Shown: positions 1-12,515 of the stretch, piece after piece
Position numbering within the stretch: the first letter of the stretch is position 1
Layout: every line of letters begins with the position of its first letter
Assembly: GCA_009869945.1 (NCBI GenBank)
Contig: WIXG01000025.1
Span: 335,395 to 399,394, forward strand
Source: Mesaphorura yosii
Taxonomy: Eukaryota > Arthropoda > Collembola > Poduromorpha > Tullbergiidae
Direction: 5' to 3'
Length of the DNA: 64,000 nt
Notes under the pieces: model-generated
The model's input: the letters and a program-made list of their open reading frames with translations, nothing else
What the model was told of the DNA's origin: nothing
The model's database searches: none
Made by a program: the position numbers and the translations under genes

Positions 1-3000
1 ATGAACCTAACCATGTTAATTGGTTAACAAACCCTGCACATTAACAAGATCGCATTACAACGCTGCTTGCTTGACGCTTCGCTTCGGTCGCGGCTCATAA
101 GTCGATATTTTTGACAAGATGTTTAAACGGGCTGTTAAGTTAAATGGCTGCCCACCTCATTAGAGCCCATTTAACCAAACATTTTGGCACTTGGCATTGA
201 TTTTTTTATTTATTAGCAACAGCACGCCATGCAAAAAAGCATAGAAAGATGTCCATACATTCGCATTGGACACATTCGAAGTGAGAAGGGTTACAGTGTT
301 TGCTTCAAGTCGCCAAAAATCAGAGCTCCATTGTTGTCCAGCCAAGTGCAGGCGAGACACCGACGCAGACACCGTCCAAGGCGAGTGGTCAGGTGTAATT
401 TTTGTCCAGGAGTAATCGTTGAGGTTTTATGTGAGATCTAATGGTTTTACTGCATTTGCATTATTGTACCTGCCTGCCAGCGAGCCATCGAGCCAGCAGC
501 AGCCAGGTAACAAAAGATGACGACCGAGAAACAATTGTGTGAAAATAATATTAAGTTCCAATAATAAGAGCACCCCACTAAGAAGCTGGCGCCGGACCGT
601 CGGCATTCCTGACTGCGCTGTGGCTTTCGCTTGGGCTTTGATTTGGGACTGCAGACAAGTCAGGTGCACGCACAGACAGCTTTTATGGGATGCCTTTTAT
701 TAATAGCCGAAATACGGGGATTCAATTTACCATTTAATGCTCACCTGAAGGTAGTCTAGTCAGTCGTAACTGCTCAATAGACAAGACAATGCGGTGAGTT
801 GATTGGTACGCGTACGGTAGGTTACGTTCATCACGAAAAAAGCCCAATGCCCAAGTCCAGGCCAGGCCAACGTTATTCTTTCTTTTATTGGCCTGGACGT
901 CCAAGCTAATGGACAATCCCAAGCCAGGACAAGACCGGGTCCCTTTTCGAAGAGGAACCTTGATGCTTATGCTGTAAGTTGCTTTCTCTCGTCGTTTTGC
1001 TGCTCGCCATCAAAATCTTCCTTTTGTGCCATGCCCTGCCTGACCATGAATACATTTTCTCTTGCTTAAATCGCATCTTCTTGAATCTAGTCCGCATTTG
1101 TTCCAGTCCATCATCCGTATTCAAAGAAGACTGGATGGATTTTCCATGCATACTCAAGCTCAGAAAGGGTAATCTACTGCCCCATGAATAGAGCAACTCC
1201 TGGTCTCATTGTTGTACGATAATTACCACAACATTTATTTTTCTCAGATTCTTTTAATGCCCTTCTCTTGTAAACCGTAAACATGAGAGACGGGACGAGA
1301 ACGAGAGGACCGCATCACGAGACATAAAAATCACGTCACAGAAACCAGTTTTATGTTTTAATATGCTTTGTTTATGTTGCAATATTTGCTTCTATGATTT
1401 GCATATTCAAATGCAATCCTCTTTTGGGGTTTTATGAGTCTGTAATTATACAGCTTTACGCATTTTGATGTGATTTATGTTGTTGACAATTGAGCTCGGG
1501 TCTGCGAGTCGTTGTCCACAAGAAACGAAGCGGTTTGTGAAGATGGCCGTGGCGGCAAAGCACTCTGTGATCGGTAATATGCAAATTGGAACTGTCAATC
1601 CTTTCCATATGAATCACGTAGTAATAAAATGAAATCGAAGTAACTATTAATTTTGTTAGGCATACGTACTGGCAATCTGCAATTGTTGCGTTTGTAGTTC
1701 ATTCAAGGGCAGGCTTATATCCGATTGGAATTTTACGACACCGTACCGAAAGCCGGGTGTTCATGCAAGGCATCAGCAGGTAGCAAGAGGAAATCTAATT
1801 GAGTTGAGCGTGAGAATATTTTGGCACGGTACATTTCAATTTTTCCCATGCAAGGATTTACCTGCCCCGCTCCCGCTCCTGCTGCGGGTGCGCACCTTTC
1901 TTGCCTTGCGCTGCCTTGTCTGCATTTCATAACTATTAATAACCCTCTGTTGTGTTAAGGAAGGGATTTTCGGGTCTGACTAAGACTTGTAAGGGAGAAT
2001 TGAAAATTTCAGGGACCCGGACCCTTGCAGAAAAATTCGGGTAATGAATCCTAATGTTCTGTTTCAAACCCCAGTCCAAGTTCAAATATACTAGACTGCG
2101 GACGAAGCAATTAATAAAATCTTTCACTGTGACTTGGTTTGAATGTATCATTTATCATGCTCAGTCTTTTGAGTGTCTTTTTACATTTTCTTACAACCCT
2201 TTCAAGCCAAACCAAGCCGAGCAAGTAGTGATCTTTGCTGACCCCCAATAAAACCGAATTCATGTCAAATGCTTGAGCACTCGCGTTGTCGCGTTCTGTT
2301 TCGTTTTATCTGTCAAATACTGTGGACTGGACATTAAATATTAGCATTCAACAGGGCAGGAGCAGGCCAACAGTTTGTCATCCAGTCATTCGTGTCGTGC
2401 TCGTTCTCATTTGCGAGATGATGATAAAGAGTTCATACATTATGTCGACATTTGTGTCGGACGAGTCATTCACTCCTGAACACAAACACCCGTTCATCAC
2501 ATTTCGTAACCAAAAGCCACCACGCCACGCCATGGACAAATGCGTCCTTCACTGCTCATCTGTGCTTTTAAACTATCGAAACCTTTCCCATAGATTCTGA
2601 GCATATTGAAACCACGAAACGGGCAATGGACCAGCCGACCAAGTGTTCAATTGAGAATTTACAATAATATTATTGCAGGCAAGCCGTTCATTGCTTGCAT
2701 ATTGCGTTGTGCGAAGCCACAATCGGAACTCAGCCTCGAATCCTTTTGCCGCTTTTGCCTTGCCTTTCTACTATTGACAAACGGACTTTGTGATATTTTG
2801 GTGAGTTCATAAAGATCAAAAAGCGACAAAAGTCCTTCTGGTAGCAGCGTGAGATGATATAACATCTGTTTTGCGTCTTTTTCCATGCTTCTGCACTTTT
2901 TCCAAAGAAATCTCATTTCGTGGGATATTTTGGGCCTGGGCTCGCCTCGGCAAATCTTGCCACCTATGTTGCACGGCACAGATTGTTGCTGGCAAGGCAA

Positions 3001-4055
3001 TACAACCCGTCCGGACGGGAACACCCGGATAAACACTCGGGCGGATTTGACAGACGAAAAGCCGAAGCGATTCCAGAGACTCTTCTGGTGTCGGTCGGTC
3101 TAAAGAGTATTTTAATTATTAGAGTCGAGTCCAGGCAAGGCACCAAATGTCAAAGCAAGAAATGAGATCATTTCCCGCACCCATGCATACGTGTTCCATG
3201 CTATGCCATGGCCAGGGTATGGCATGACAAGAAACCAGAAGATACCGGCCGACTCATTCACATGTGCGTGCATGCAAGCAGTGTGTGGGGTCATAGACTG
3301 ACATTTCACACTCTCCAGTGCCAGGCCACAGGCCAGAGATTATTGCCAAACGCTACCATCGAGTACTGTCAGCATCTGTGCTTGTGAGAAATGTATGACA
3401 CTGTCGAAAATCAAGCCTTTGGAGTCAAGCATTCATAAGTCATCCAGGCTTAATAATTGCCTCAATATCTATCAAGCGCAAGGTGGGTGCGGTCTGGCCT
3501 GGTGCACAGCACATGTTTCAATTCTCATTAACATCGGATTTGATTTGAGTCCATCGTGAGATTTCAGGTGGACTCGGTCGTGGTCCTGCGAACCCCATCG
3601 GCAACAGTGGCAGTCAATAAAACGTAAATACCCCACGACCCCATACAAGGCCGGGTATAATGCGTGCAGGCAGGGTTGAATCGCTGAATGAGTCGAGTAG
3701 GGTCTTTCATCAGATGTGGATTTAATAGTCGTCATCTCAATCCTTCCCCGCTGCTGCACACTGCACATGGGCAAAAATTTAGCCAAACTTGGGAAATTCT
3801 CATCGTAAACCCCAGCATACCATCTCCACTGCTGCTGCTGTTGCGTGGCTTTGGTGTGAGAATGCAGCTGGCCAATGTTGTATCACTCTGGGAGGAGAAT
3901 TACGAGCCGAGTTCTCACATAGTACGATCGAGTACACGCACGGGCTCCTGACTCTAACTTGTACTTGCGTACTACTACTCACTGCTTAATTTGACTGCAG
4001 TTCGAGAGTACTGGCAAAGCAAGGCAGGGCAAAAGGCTGAATAATATCCTCCTCA
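1..4055. other. Upstream intergenic region of emc, no gene seen
   Basis: About 4 kb upstream of the emc TATA box. Open frames here are short (at most 125 codons), overlap one another on both strands and show no recognisable domain or plausible splice partners. The stretch is rich in short direct repeats such as GCCAGGCCA around 860-880. It probably holds cis-regulatory DNA for the neighbouring developmental gene, but that is inference from position only. Confidence 0.5.
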
Positions 4056-4063
4056 TATAAAAG
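4056..4063 (+). promoter_or_regulatory. TATA box of the emc-like gene
   Basis: The sequence TATAAAAG lies at 4056-4063. Pyrimidine/CA-rich DNA suitable for an initiator follows 25-37 bp downstream (about 4081-4093). That places transcription start near 4085-4093 and gives a 5' leader of about 250 nt before the ATG at 4345. Spacing and motif are canonical. No transcript evidence was available. Confidence 0.6.
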
Positions 4064-4281
4064 ACACCCCAACACATCGTCACACCACATTCACCAGTTT
4101 GAGTTCGAAGAGGAGGGAACGCTGCACAATTTTGTCCTGAATTCTCTCTGAATCCGTGAAAATTTCGAAGTGACAAAGTGACAGAAGGATCTCCATCGAT
4201 CTTTGCGACGTGCGAAAATCACGTGAAACAATCGACTTGTGAATTGCAGAACTGCACAGAAAGTGTGAAACCTGCGACTGT

Positions 4282-4287
4282 ATGTAA
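4282..4287 (+). promoter_or_regulatory. Start-stop upstream ORF (ATG-TAA) in emc leader
   Basis: Between the predicted transcription start and the emc ATG at 4345 there is exactly one other ATG. It is immediately followed by TAA (ATGTAA at 4282-4287), so it encodes only an initiator methionine. Start-stop elements of this kind are known to stall or divert ribosomes and lower downstream translation. A regulatory role here is inferred. Confidence 0.5.
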
Positions 4288-4344
4288 AGTGAATTTTGTT
4301 CCAATTCGACGTTATTTCCTGTCATCAGAAGCGAGTCAGTCAAG

Positions 4345-7300
4345 ATGAAGGCTCAAGTAGAATCACCAGCGACAGCCAACTCCCCAAATTCACCAACCAC
4401 GACGAATCACAACAATAACGTAGTTGGACTCCGAGTTGTCCAAGATGGTCGAGTTCACAAAACAAAACCACGAAAAGAGGAAGAGAACGAAGAGATTAAG
4501 ATGTATTTAGCAAAATTGCAGGATTTGGTTCCATTTATGCCTAAACATAAAAAGTAAGTACTTTTCGATCCACTCTCAACAACACAATCCCGATCGTCCC
4601 AGATGTCCAAACTGCTGCGCTTACTCCTTTAAAGTGTGCAATTTCGTAGTGAAAAAAGTGAATGGTGACTTGCGACGCGCACAGCCTTTTGAGATTCCAA
4701 CTCCAATGCCACATCTGCCTTGCAAAGTTCCAAGAACACAAGTGTTCTAATTACAATTAACCCACTAATTAACCATTTCATTTGTTTCAGGCTGTCAAAG
4801 CTGGAAGTAATTCAGTACGTAATCGATTACATTCGCGATTTACGGCAAACTCTCGGAATGCCACCGTCCGTCGTACCAACAGCTCCCAGAATTCCTTCAG
4901 CGCACCGCCGACACCACAACAGCACGCCCTGCACTCCGCTGAATGATAATGGTGTGAACCTGATGGACTACGTCATGAGCACCAGCGCCGTCGCCCCAGC
5001 TGCTGACAATGTCTCCGCCATGCCCCACTCACACCACCACCAGCGACAGCCATTAGTAGTGATCCCAACACCACCAAACAGCATCAGTAGCACGCTGGTT
5101 CCGTCGAATTGCTCGACGCAAGACCATCAGCACAATAACAATCAGGTAAACATTCTTTTAATTAATGCAATTCTCTATTCAGTTTGCACTGACAGACGAT
5201 AGTTGAAGGTACGTAGACATTTTGTACGCGTATATGGCTAACGTAACGTTGGGCTCAATTCCTAATTAATATAAGCTGATCGATTGTCATTCATTTCGAT
5301 TTCGAACTCGAACTCACACTTGAGTCTGAATGCACCTGCTGCCGTCGGTTTATTAAGTTTGGATCGGTTCATCTGTCAGCCAGTATTGTTCACAAGATTT
5401 TTATTGACCACCTGCATCGGATGATGTGAGCTGTTGTTTCAATTCTCAATTAATTGATGTACTTGATCATGGCCTGGTCCTGACGCACTGGAACTTGTGT
5501 CGTGCGCAGCCAGGATCAAGTGAACTCGAAACTCAAGTACCAGCACGAAACTGAGTTTTTGACGACTTGTGACTTGACTTGATTAGATATGGACAGAGCA
5601 GGACAGTCAGCAGTCCAGTCCACATCGCAGTATCGAGTGTCGGTGATTCATAAACAAGTTTATTTTGGTGTCTCAAGAAATGTTACTGAAATAGAGTCAT
5701 TTCCAGTCGAAGACGTGTGGTTTGTGATGACATCGTATCGAGTATGATTGCATGACACTATCACATCACATTCTCATTCTCTGAGTCCTCGTCTTGCGTG
5801 CATGTGCATCACCAAAATTCTAAAATTAAGTTTCTCCTTACATATTTCAAGTCAAGGCGAGTAAAGTACACATTTTTGTCTTATTTTTGTGAGCTGGAAC
5901 ACGTGTGCAATAAACTAAACTGCAATAGCACGAAGTCGCTGTAAATACAAACAGCCTGGATTCCTTTTATACCGTCTTCGTCGGTCGGGTCGTACACATG
6001 TTAAGGTTGACAGTATTTATTATCGTCATCAGCAGTTAAGCCAGTTGTTCACCACATACGCGTCGCGTATCTCGTATCTGTACATACATTGTAGCAGCCG
6101 TAGTTAGTTTACCGCGCCGCAGTGTTGAATTTGACATAAGATTTCTATTTTAGGAGCTCACTCATGATTTCTTAACTCAACTTCTCGCAGCCGTGCGTAG
6201 TACGTGGGCCATATTATTTGCTACTGTTGACTGTTGCGTTAAGAAAAAGAATTTCTATTCTTGGTAGAGCGTAATCTCTTGCCATCGGGGTACTTAGCCT
6301 GCTGGCCAACTGCATAAGTCATGAATTGATTCTTGTTCAGGGTGAGCATGAGCATGTGCGCGCATTGATTCATTCGTCGCTGGTTTGCTAATCCTGAGTT
6401 ATAAAGTCATGATTCATTTGATTCAGTGCGAACATCTGTGCATTCCTCGACGATGTGACTAATTTTCTCATGCCATGCCAGTCTCTGTTGAAGCCAGCCA
6501 GCCGTATTGATACAATTCATTAGGAGCATTCTGCTGGCGACTTGTCCTTGTATTTCTTCCACGTAGCTGGTTGCTAATTTTCAAGGCAAAATCACAATTA
6601 CATGAATCATACGAAGACCAGGACGAGACGATTGTTGACGAAGGGGTAGTAAAAAGAGAACCTTCAGCTGAGCAAAGTAACAAAGCTGCTCCTGCAATAA
6701 TGATGATGACTGAAGGCGGTATGCATTGTTGTTGCCAATTTGCTGCTCATACACAAAATGCGGCTACGACGTACTCTGCCTTTGCTTAGCGTTTGCGTGT
6801 ATTGCAATTGCGCAAAGAAGGAATTCTTGTCATGATTTACAAAAAAAAATTCTTACGAAATAACCCTTTTCGTCTTGGCTTGTGTTTGCTCTGCTGTAAC
6901 ACAATACAAAATGTAGCCAGTTTCGAGTTTCTTTGACGAACATTGTATTGTAAGCGGAGGAATGCTGTCAACCTACAACGCGGCCTGCTGCGTGGATTTG
7001 GCAATCCACTCAAGCACATGGACGTGGAAGTTAAACTGTGGCATAGCGTTACTGAAGTCTCAAACGATAACGCAGCATCGTCGTCATTCATGTACTTTCA
7101 CTTGAGATTACGATAAAACAGATTTGCAAGGAACACCTGGCCTGCCGCTGCCTCTGAATCGTGTTGGGTCATTCATTATTCCTGTCGCTTGGCTTTCATG
7201 AGCCCACAACCAGCCAGCCGCAGCCGTGCGCTTGAGCTCTTCGACTTTCTTATCTCATACATTTTGCTTTTTGCATTTTGGTAGTTTTGTTTAGTGTTTA

Positions 7301-9284
7301 CTCTCTGGCCTAAAAATCAAAGTGCGAACTGTGGCGTACTACGTAAAGTCGTAAAGCGGGACTTATCTTTTGTCCTGGCGGCGGCACATACTCCTCTATA
7401 GACATAGCCTTCCATCTACATAAAATCCTATTGTCCTCAATCGGAATGTCCGTTCAACCGTTTGTTTTCGATTGATGCGACTCGAGCGAGCTCACCTGGC
7501 TCTCGAAGCTCGAACTGAATCAATCATCGATGACTCAAAAGATTGCAGCCGCCCGGCCATAAACGAGGCGTACTTGTGCATATTTTGAATTGCAGAGATC
7601 CGTGTCTCGCGTGCCAGTACTCGAACTTTTTCGAGTACCTGCACGATTTTTGATTTTTGCTTGCTCGCACTTTGTGCTCCACGCCGTACCCAGGTTCTTA
7701 TGTCATCTTTCCACTTCACACCAGCTTACTGATGCCATATACTATAAATGCACAACGTCACAGCCTTGAGTACAGTACGAATGAACCTGTGGAGATTTCT
7801 CTTGCAACCATATCGTACCCAGTTTAAAGTGCAACAAGTTCTTAAACCCGACAGGATTGACATCGAAGGCTGACATCAACAAACTGTAGCAGGAACGAGA
7901 CTAACCAAGCATGATTAATGAATTCTGATTGTGTTGTTGATGGCTTGCGTTCATTTTTCGAGAAGCAGAGGAAGAGTGCCAAAACAACAGTTTATCAGAA
8001 TTGGAGCATGTCACCTCAACCAGAAATATTAATATTTATCAATGCTGATGCTTTTTAGCATGAGAGGAAGAGATGAAATGAGTTTAAACTAGATTGAAAC
8101 TTCGTAGAGTATTCTGAATTGTTTGAGTTAAGAATCAGAGTCGAAGGTTCTGAAGGCTGAATGAATTATGCAGTAAAATCGTCATGATTTCTCAACACGT
8201 GAACTCAATAGCTTTGAGATTTCAAATCAGACTTAAAATTTAGATTTATGCGTCTTCATGTGCTCGCGCTCAATACAGCTTTTGGCTTTGAAGCCGAGGC
8301 GGGCATAGCGTCGGATTTCTTACCTCCTGATTTATGATTTCGTAAGACTTGTGAACATTGCTGGCAATATGTAGCAAGTTTTGTGGATGACTGAACCAAC
8401 TATGCGAAATGCGACTGGGATGAGGGATGTAATTCGAATCGCGATTCCGATTTCGATGCGATTTTGGCTCAGATTCTGACTTTACTGCGCTATACGTTTA
8501 CAATTCACACCCAAGTCAAGTGATACAGAGATTTATTGCTTTTGATTGGATTGAATTGGCCAAATAACTCACTCTTTTAAAATATGCATTTACTGATTTA
8601 CTTATCGTCGACTATTTTTCTGATTTCAGTAACCTCTTCTAGTCGCACTGATCATCTCTAATGCTACTACTTGCTAACGCATTCCTATCTTCTCTACCTC
8701 TTCTGCTACTATTCAGGTACTATCAAATTCTATCCTACATCGTCTAATGTCTGGCAAATCAATGCATATTTGTGCTGCTTAGTATTTCTTTGTAGCGACT
8801 AACTTTATTCTATCGCTCTCGTACTTGTTCATCTTTCGCTTAGTCTCCAATCTCGATCTTTGCTAACGATCCGCCCGCAATTTAGCAAAATCCATTTATA
8901 TTAACCCTGAAGCCTGAATTCCTTCGTGAAACATGAACACGAAGAGGAAGTTAAATTTCATGATGCGATTATGTGAATTTGAGATTTCCTGGCTCATTTT
9001 AACGTGTTCCTATTTTATTGTACATTGTAAATTCGTTTTGCTGAAAAACAAAAAGCTTTTGTAAATTTTTGTTCGAAACGAATACGTGTTATGTGTCCCA
9101 AAATTCTTTTGTCTTTTGTTTTTGTTTTGGATTCGTAACGACGAGAAATGGAGCTCATTAGAACTCGAAAATTTTAACAGAAAACCTAATCTTTATTTTT
9201 TTTGTTTTGTCTTTGCAGATTCCTCATCAGTTGATGGACAAATCTCCTTCTAGTGACATTGACACGAGGCCTGTCTCATGCTAA
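4345..9284 (+). CDS. emc: Extramacrochaetae/Id-type HLH transcriptional inhibitor
   Basis: CDS exons: 4345-4553, 4791-5145, 9219-9284 (209 aa). The first intron lies inside the HLH domain and splits the last Lys codon of a KHKK run. Joining exons 1 and 2 gives a continuous HLH: helix 1 ends in KLQDLVPFMPK and helix 2 contains KLEVIQYVIDYIRDL (about residues 50-95). No basic DNA-binding stretch precedes helix 1, as expected for Id/Emc proteins, which bind bHLH partners (Da, achaete-scute class) and block their DNA binding. The length is close to Drosophila Emc (about 200 aa) and longer than vertebrate Ids. The tail is rich in His, Asn, Ser and Pro. Exon 2 ends phase 0 and exon 3 adds 21 residues before TAA. 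The ATG has A at -3. If intron 2 were retained the frame would run only to 5202. Confidence 0.93.
5146..9218 (+). other. emc intron 2 (4.07 kb)
   Basis: The donor is CAG|GTAAAC at 5145/5146 and the acceptor CTTTGCAG|AT at 9218/9219. This intron is about fifty times longer than the other introns in the window. Open frames inside are short and unlike known proteins. A 30-codon ORF (7781-7873) lies 38 bp downstream of a TATA-like ACTATAAATG at 7741, but I would not call it a gene. Long introns of developmental genes often carry enhancers, which would be the default expectation. Confidence 0.75.
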
Positions 9285-10468
9285 ATTACTCTCGCCCTGA
9301 GCTGCTGTTGTACATAGGACAGAATCTTTTGTTCATCTCCTGCATCGCATCCTGAATGTGACAACGCTCTAAATTCAAGCGAATTCATCACTCAACAGCT
9401 ACACTTAATTCGTGAAGACTTCCTTCAGATCATCATTCATTCTAAAAGTCGCCTCAACCAAACCACTGAAGCCAATTTTGCTTACGAAAGAAAACGACCA
9501 GCCAGAATGACACAGCCACTTCACGTGAAAGAATTCCTCACGGGACAATTACAGGCACAGGAACGGCTTAACGCTTGAGTATGAATTGAATATTGCTTTA
9601 GAATTTGATTAATAGATTTTCATTGTGCGGGGAGGAGGTATGTTAATTATTTAACCGGATTGCATTTGCATGAACGAGTGCTGTGTCGTGCTAAGCTCCT
9701 CTCCTGCTCCCTTTGTCAACGTCTCTTTCCTCTTTGGCATTAGACACGCTCCTTGGCGTAATTATTCGCCTTTCCTAATTAAAGCAGGCGTCTCCGGGCA
9801 TTTACTTGAAGAATGTGCGGAATGCTTTTCAGTGAACTAGAAATCGGAGATCGATTTTCATGCTCCTGTTGTGGATATCCTACGTAAACCCTAAACTCTA
9901 CGGCTGCTTCCTATTTTAATTTATACTTCAACTTTATATTTATTTGTCTGTGATTTTATTTTTAATGTACAATTTGTAAGTAGTGTTATTTAATCAAGTA
10001 ATTTAAGATTTATCTGTAGTTCAGCTAGCTGGAAGTCGCATGTTCTTGTATAGCATACTGTAAATATTAAATCCTTACTGTAAATCATAGCCGTATTTAG
10101 CGTAAGAATTCATTTGCAGCTGTTCATCAGCGAAGCGATTGGATGCACCAAATAACCGACCACATGGAAAGCAACTAGAAATCATTCTGTGCACTCGAAG
10201 AATGCCCTCGCCTCTGCCTTGAGACGAGCAAGCATTTGGTACAGGTGATTTGCTGTACATAGTAGAAAGTAACTTAAACCGTTTTATAGTCTAGACACAA
10301 TTTTCTAATTTCCATTCCTGTATTCAGTTGTTGACAATGATTGCAAATTACAAAATTCAATTTTGATCCTCAAATCTCAGTAGAAAGCTGAACAAAATAT
10401 ACGCGTTCGTAATGTAACATAATTGTTTCATGTAATGGAAAAGCCCCGAAACAGATTTGTTCAATAAA
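9285..10468 (+). other. Probable emc 3' untranslated region
   Basis: AT-rich sequence after the emc stop. The first well-placed canonical poly(A) signal I see is AATAAA at 10463-10468, which would give a UTR of about 1.2 kb. No gene is seen on either strand in this part. The end point is a guess without transcript data. Confidence 0.35.
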
Positions 10469-11715
10469 AATGAATTTACAAAAGATTTCTTCTGATTGTA
10501 TTCTACATTTGTCATAATTTCTTCGTTCTTCTGCGTTTTGTTCCCGAGTTGAAAGGAACCGCATGTACATAGCGTCCGGAATTTGCTGAATGAATGAACG
10601 CTCCCGAGCCGGTCCACATGATGAGCGATGATTGACCAATTTCTTTTGCTTCGCTTATGCAACGAATTACGCCGCATTATTGCCCAACACGACGTAACCA
10701 GGCTTAACATGTGTGCAGCCTGTTTTCAATCTCTCTTCAATGGCACACCAACAAAGACCAGAACCCAGAAGCCTTGAGTTTTGCTTAGCGTACGAACATT
10801 TGGGTTGGATTTTGAACATCCGAAGATTTCATATTTTTTATTTTGTTTTTCTTGAGAATTTTTTTAAGGGAAACTGTGAATTGTTTGTTGTGGTTTTCTC
10901 GCTCAGTGAGCTTCACGGAGAAAAGAAACAGGCTGGAATGAGCCTGTTTAAAAGAATCGAGAACAGAAGGTGTTCTTTTTAGCATTTTAGTGGCTAGATC
11001 TGTGCATTTGCATGTGGGACGGGATATTACGTATAAAAAGTATAAAGAATGGCTCAAATTATGATTCCTCCTCTGATTCTGGACGAATTCAAATCAGTAC
11101 GAGTCGCCTTCAGTCATCAGCATGAATCAGTCGAACTCATTACTACTTCGAATAGTTTGTGATATGTGACCAGAAACAGCAAAGGACATTCATGGCAGGA
11201 AATTACAGCAAATGGATGTGTAAAAAAGCCAAAGTCGCAGAGTCCCAAGAATCCAAGAAAGGAAAAAAGTGACCAACTCCAAAGTCAAAACCCGAGAGTT
11301 GTTACATTATACGTAGCATTGAACAGAAGAATCCTGACTCAAAGATGAGAAAAGTTGTACGATCATTACGCATCGCATGGCGTATTTAAAGTGCCCAGGT
11401 GTGCGCATAAGAAAAAATACAGAAACGAATTGAAGATTGAGCAATGAGCAAGACTCGAGTCTGCCAGGCCACTGAGCTGACTGAGCAGCACAGGTGGACA
11501 GACTTCACGCTCTTTCACGCTCTTTCTGACTCCGTCTCGGTTTCGGTTCGTCATCTCTTCGTTCTGAAGGGAAGAGATCCAGGTGTGAGAAATCAGTTTA
11601 CGTTTACGAAAATCTCATGTTTTTTATTTAAAACATGCGGGTCAACGCAACGGGCAATGGCAATTGGACAGATTATTACGACGTATTATGCGCTAATGTA
11701 TGCACGCATCCCTTC

Positions 11716-11735
11716 ATGCCATGCCATGCCATGCC
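11716..11735. repeat. (ATGCC)4 pentanucleotide repeat
   Basis: Four perfect copies of ATGCC in tandem. Similar pentamers recur through the desert. Confidence 0.9.
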
Positions 11736-12500
11736 GGGCATTGTATTGTTAATGCTGAATGATGAATGGATCTCTTGCACAATTGAAGCATCACATTTGT
11801 CCTGACTCCATGGGGTCGGTCACTCTTTACTGCGACGCGACGTTTACGCACATGACTGACTCAGAATAAAATTATAAAATGTACGACTATGATTACGGGC
11901 AAAAGTTGGACTTCGGATTTGTTGACCTGTGCATCCACATTTGCGTCAAGCGGCTGTAATTTTAATCCGTTCTAAATTCCTGATTCTACCTTGTACATTA
12001 TTAGATACAGGTCGATTGTGTCATGTCATTCTTTTGTCTGCTCTCAAATAGGACACGACTACCAATGATTAAATGCGCTGCCACTGAAGCTAATTTCGTC
12101 TCAAACTGTAACGTACGTAACTTGTGCGCACGGGTTAAATCACGGTTGATTCAGCGCAGGCAGAGCAGGTGATGGATTCTAGCTCTGCGCTAGTAATTAA
12201 TTACGTGTCTTGTCGTTAGACACCAGAATCACCTGCCGACGGCTTTTGCACAAATCGCGGGTTGGTCAGTTACCAAACATTGCAGGTGCCATTGCCTTCA
12301 TTGAGTTTTACTACCATAAATTAATGCCATATGTTGAAGGACCACTCCAAATTTTACAATGTAGCGCTCAAATCATACTAAAATTCTTTAGTACTTGAAA
12401 TTGCGAGTACATTTTGTACTTTTTATTGTCACTACTCACTGAACTCATTTTCTCTTTGCTCTGCCTTTACAGCTGAGGAAAGCAATCATAATTATGGCCA

Positions 12501-12515
12501 CGACACGACACGACA
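12501..12515. repeat. (CGACA)3 pentanucleotide repeat
   Basis: Three tandem copies of CGACA, followed by a degenerate fourth copy. Confidence 0.85.
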
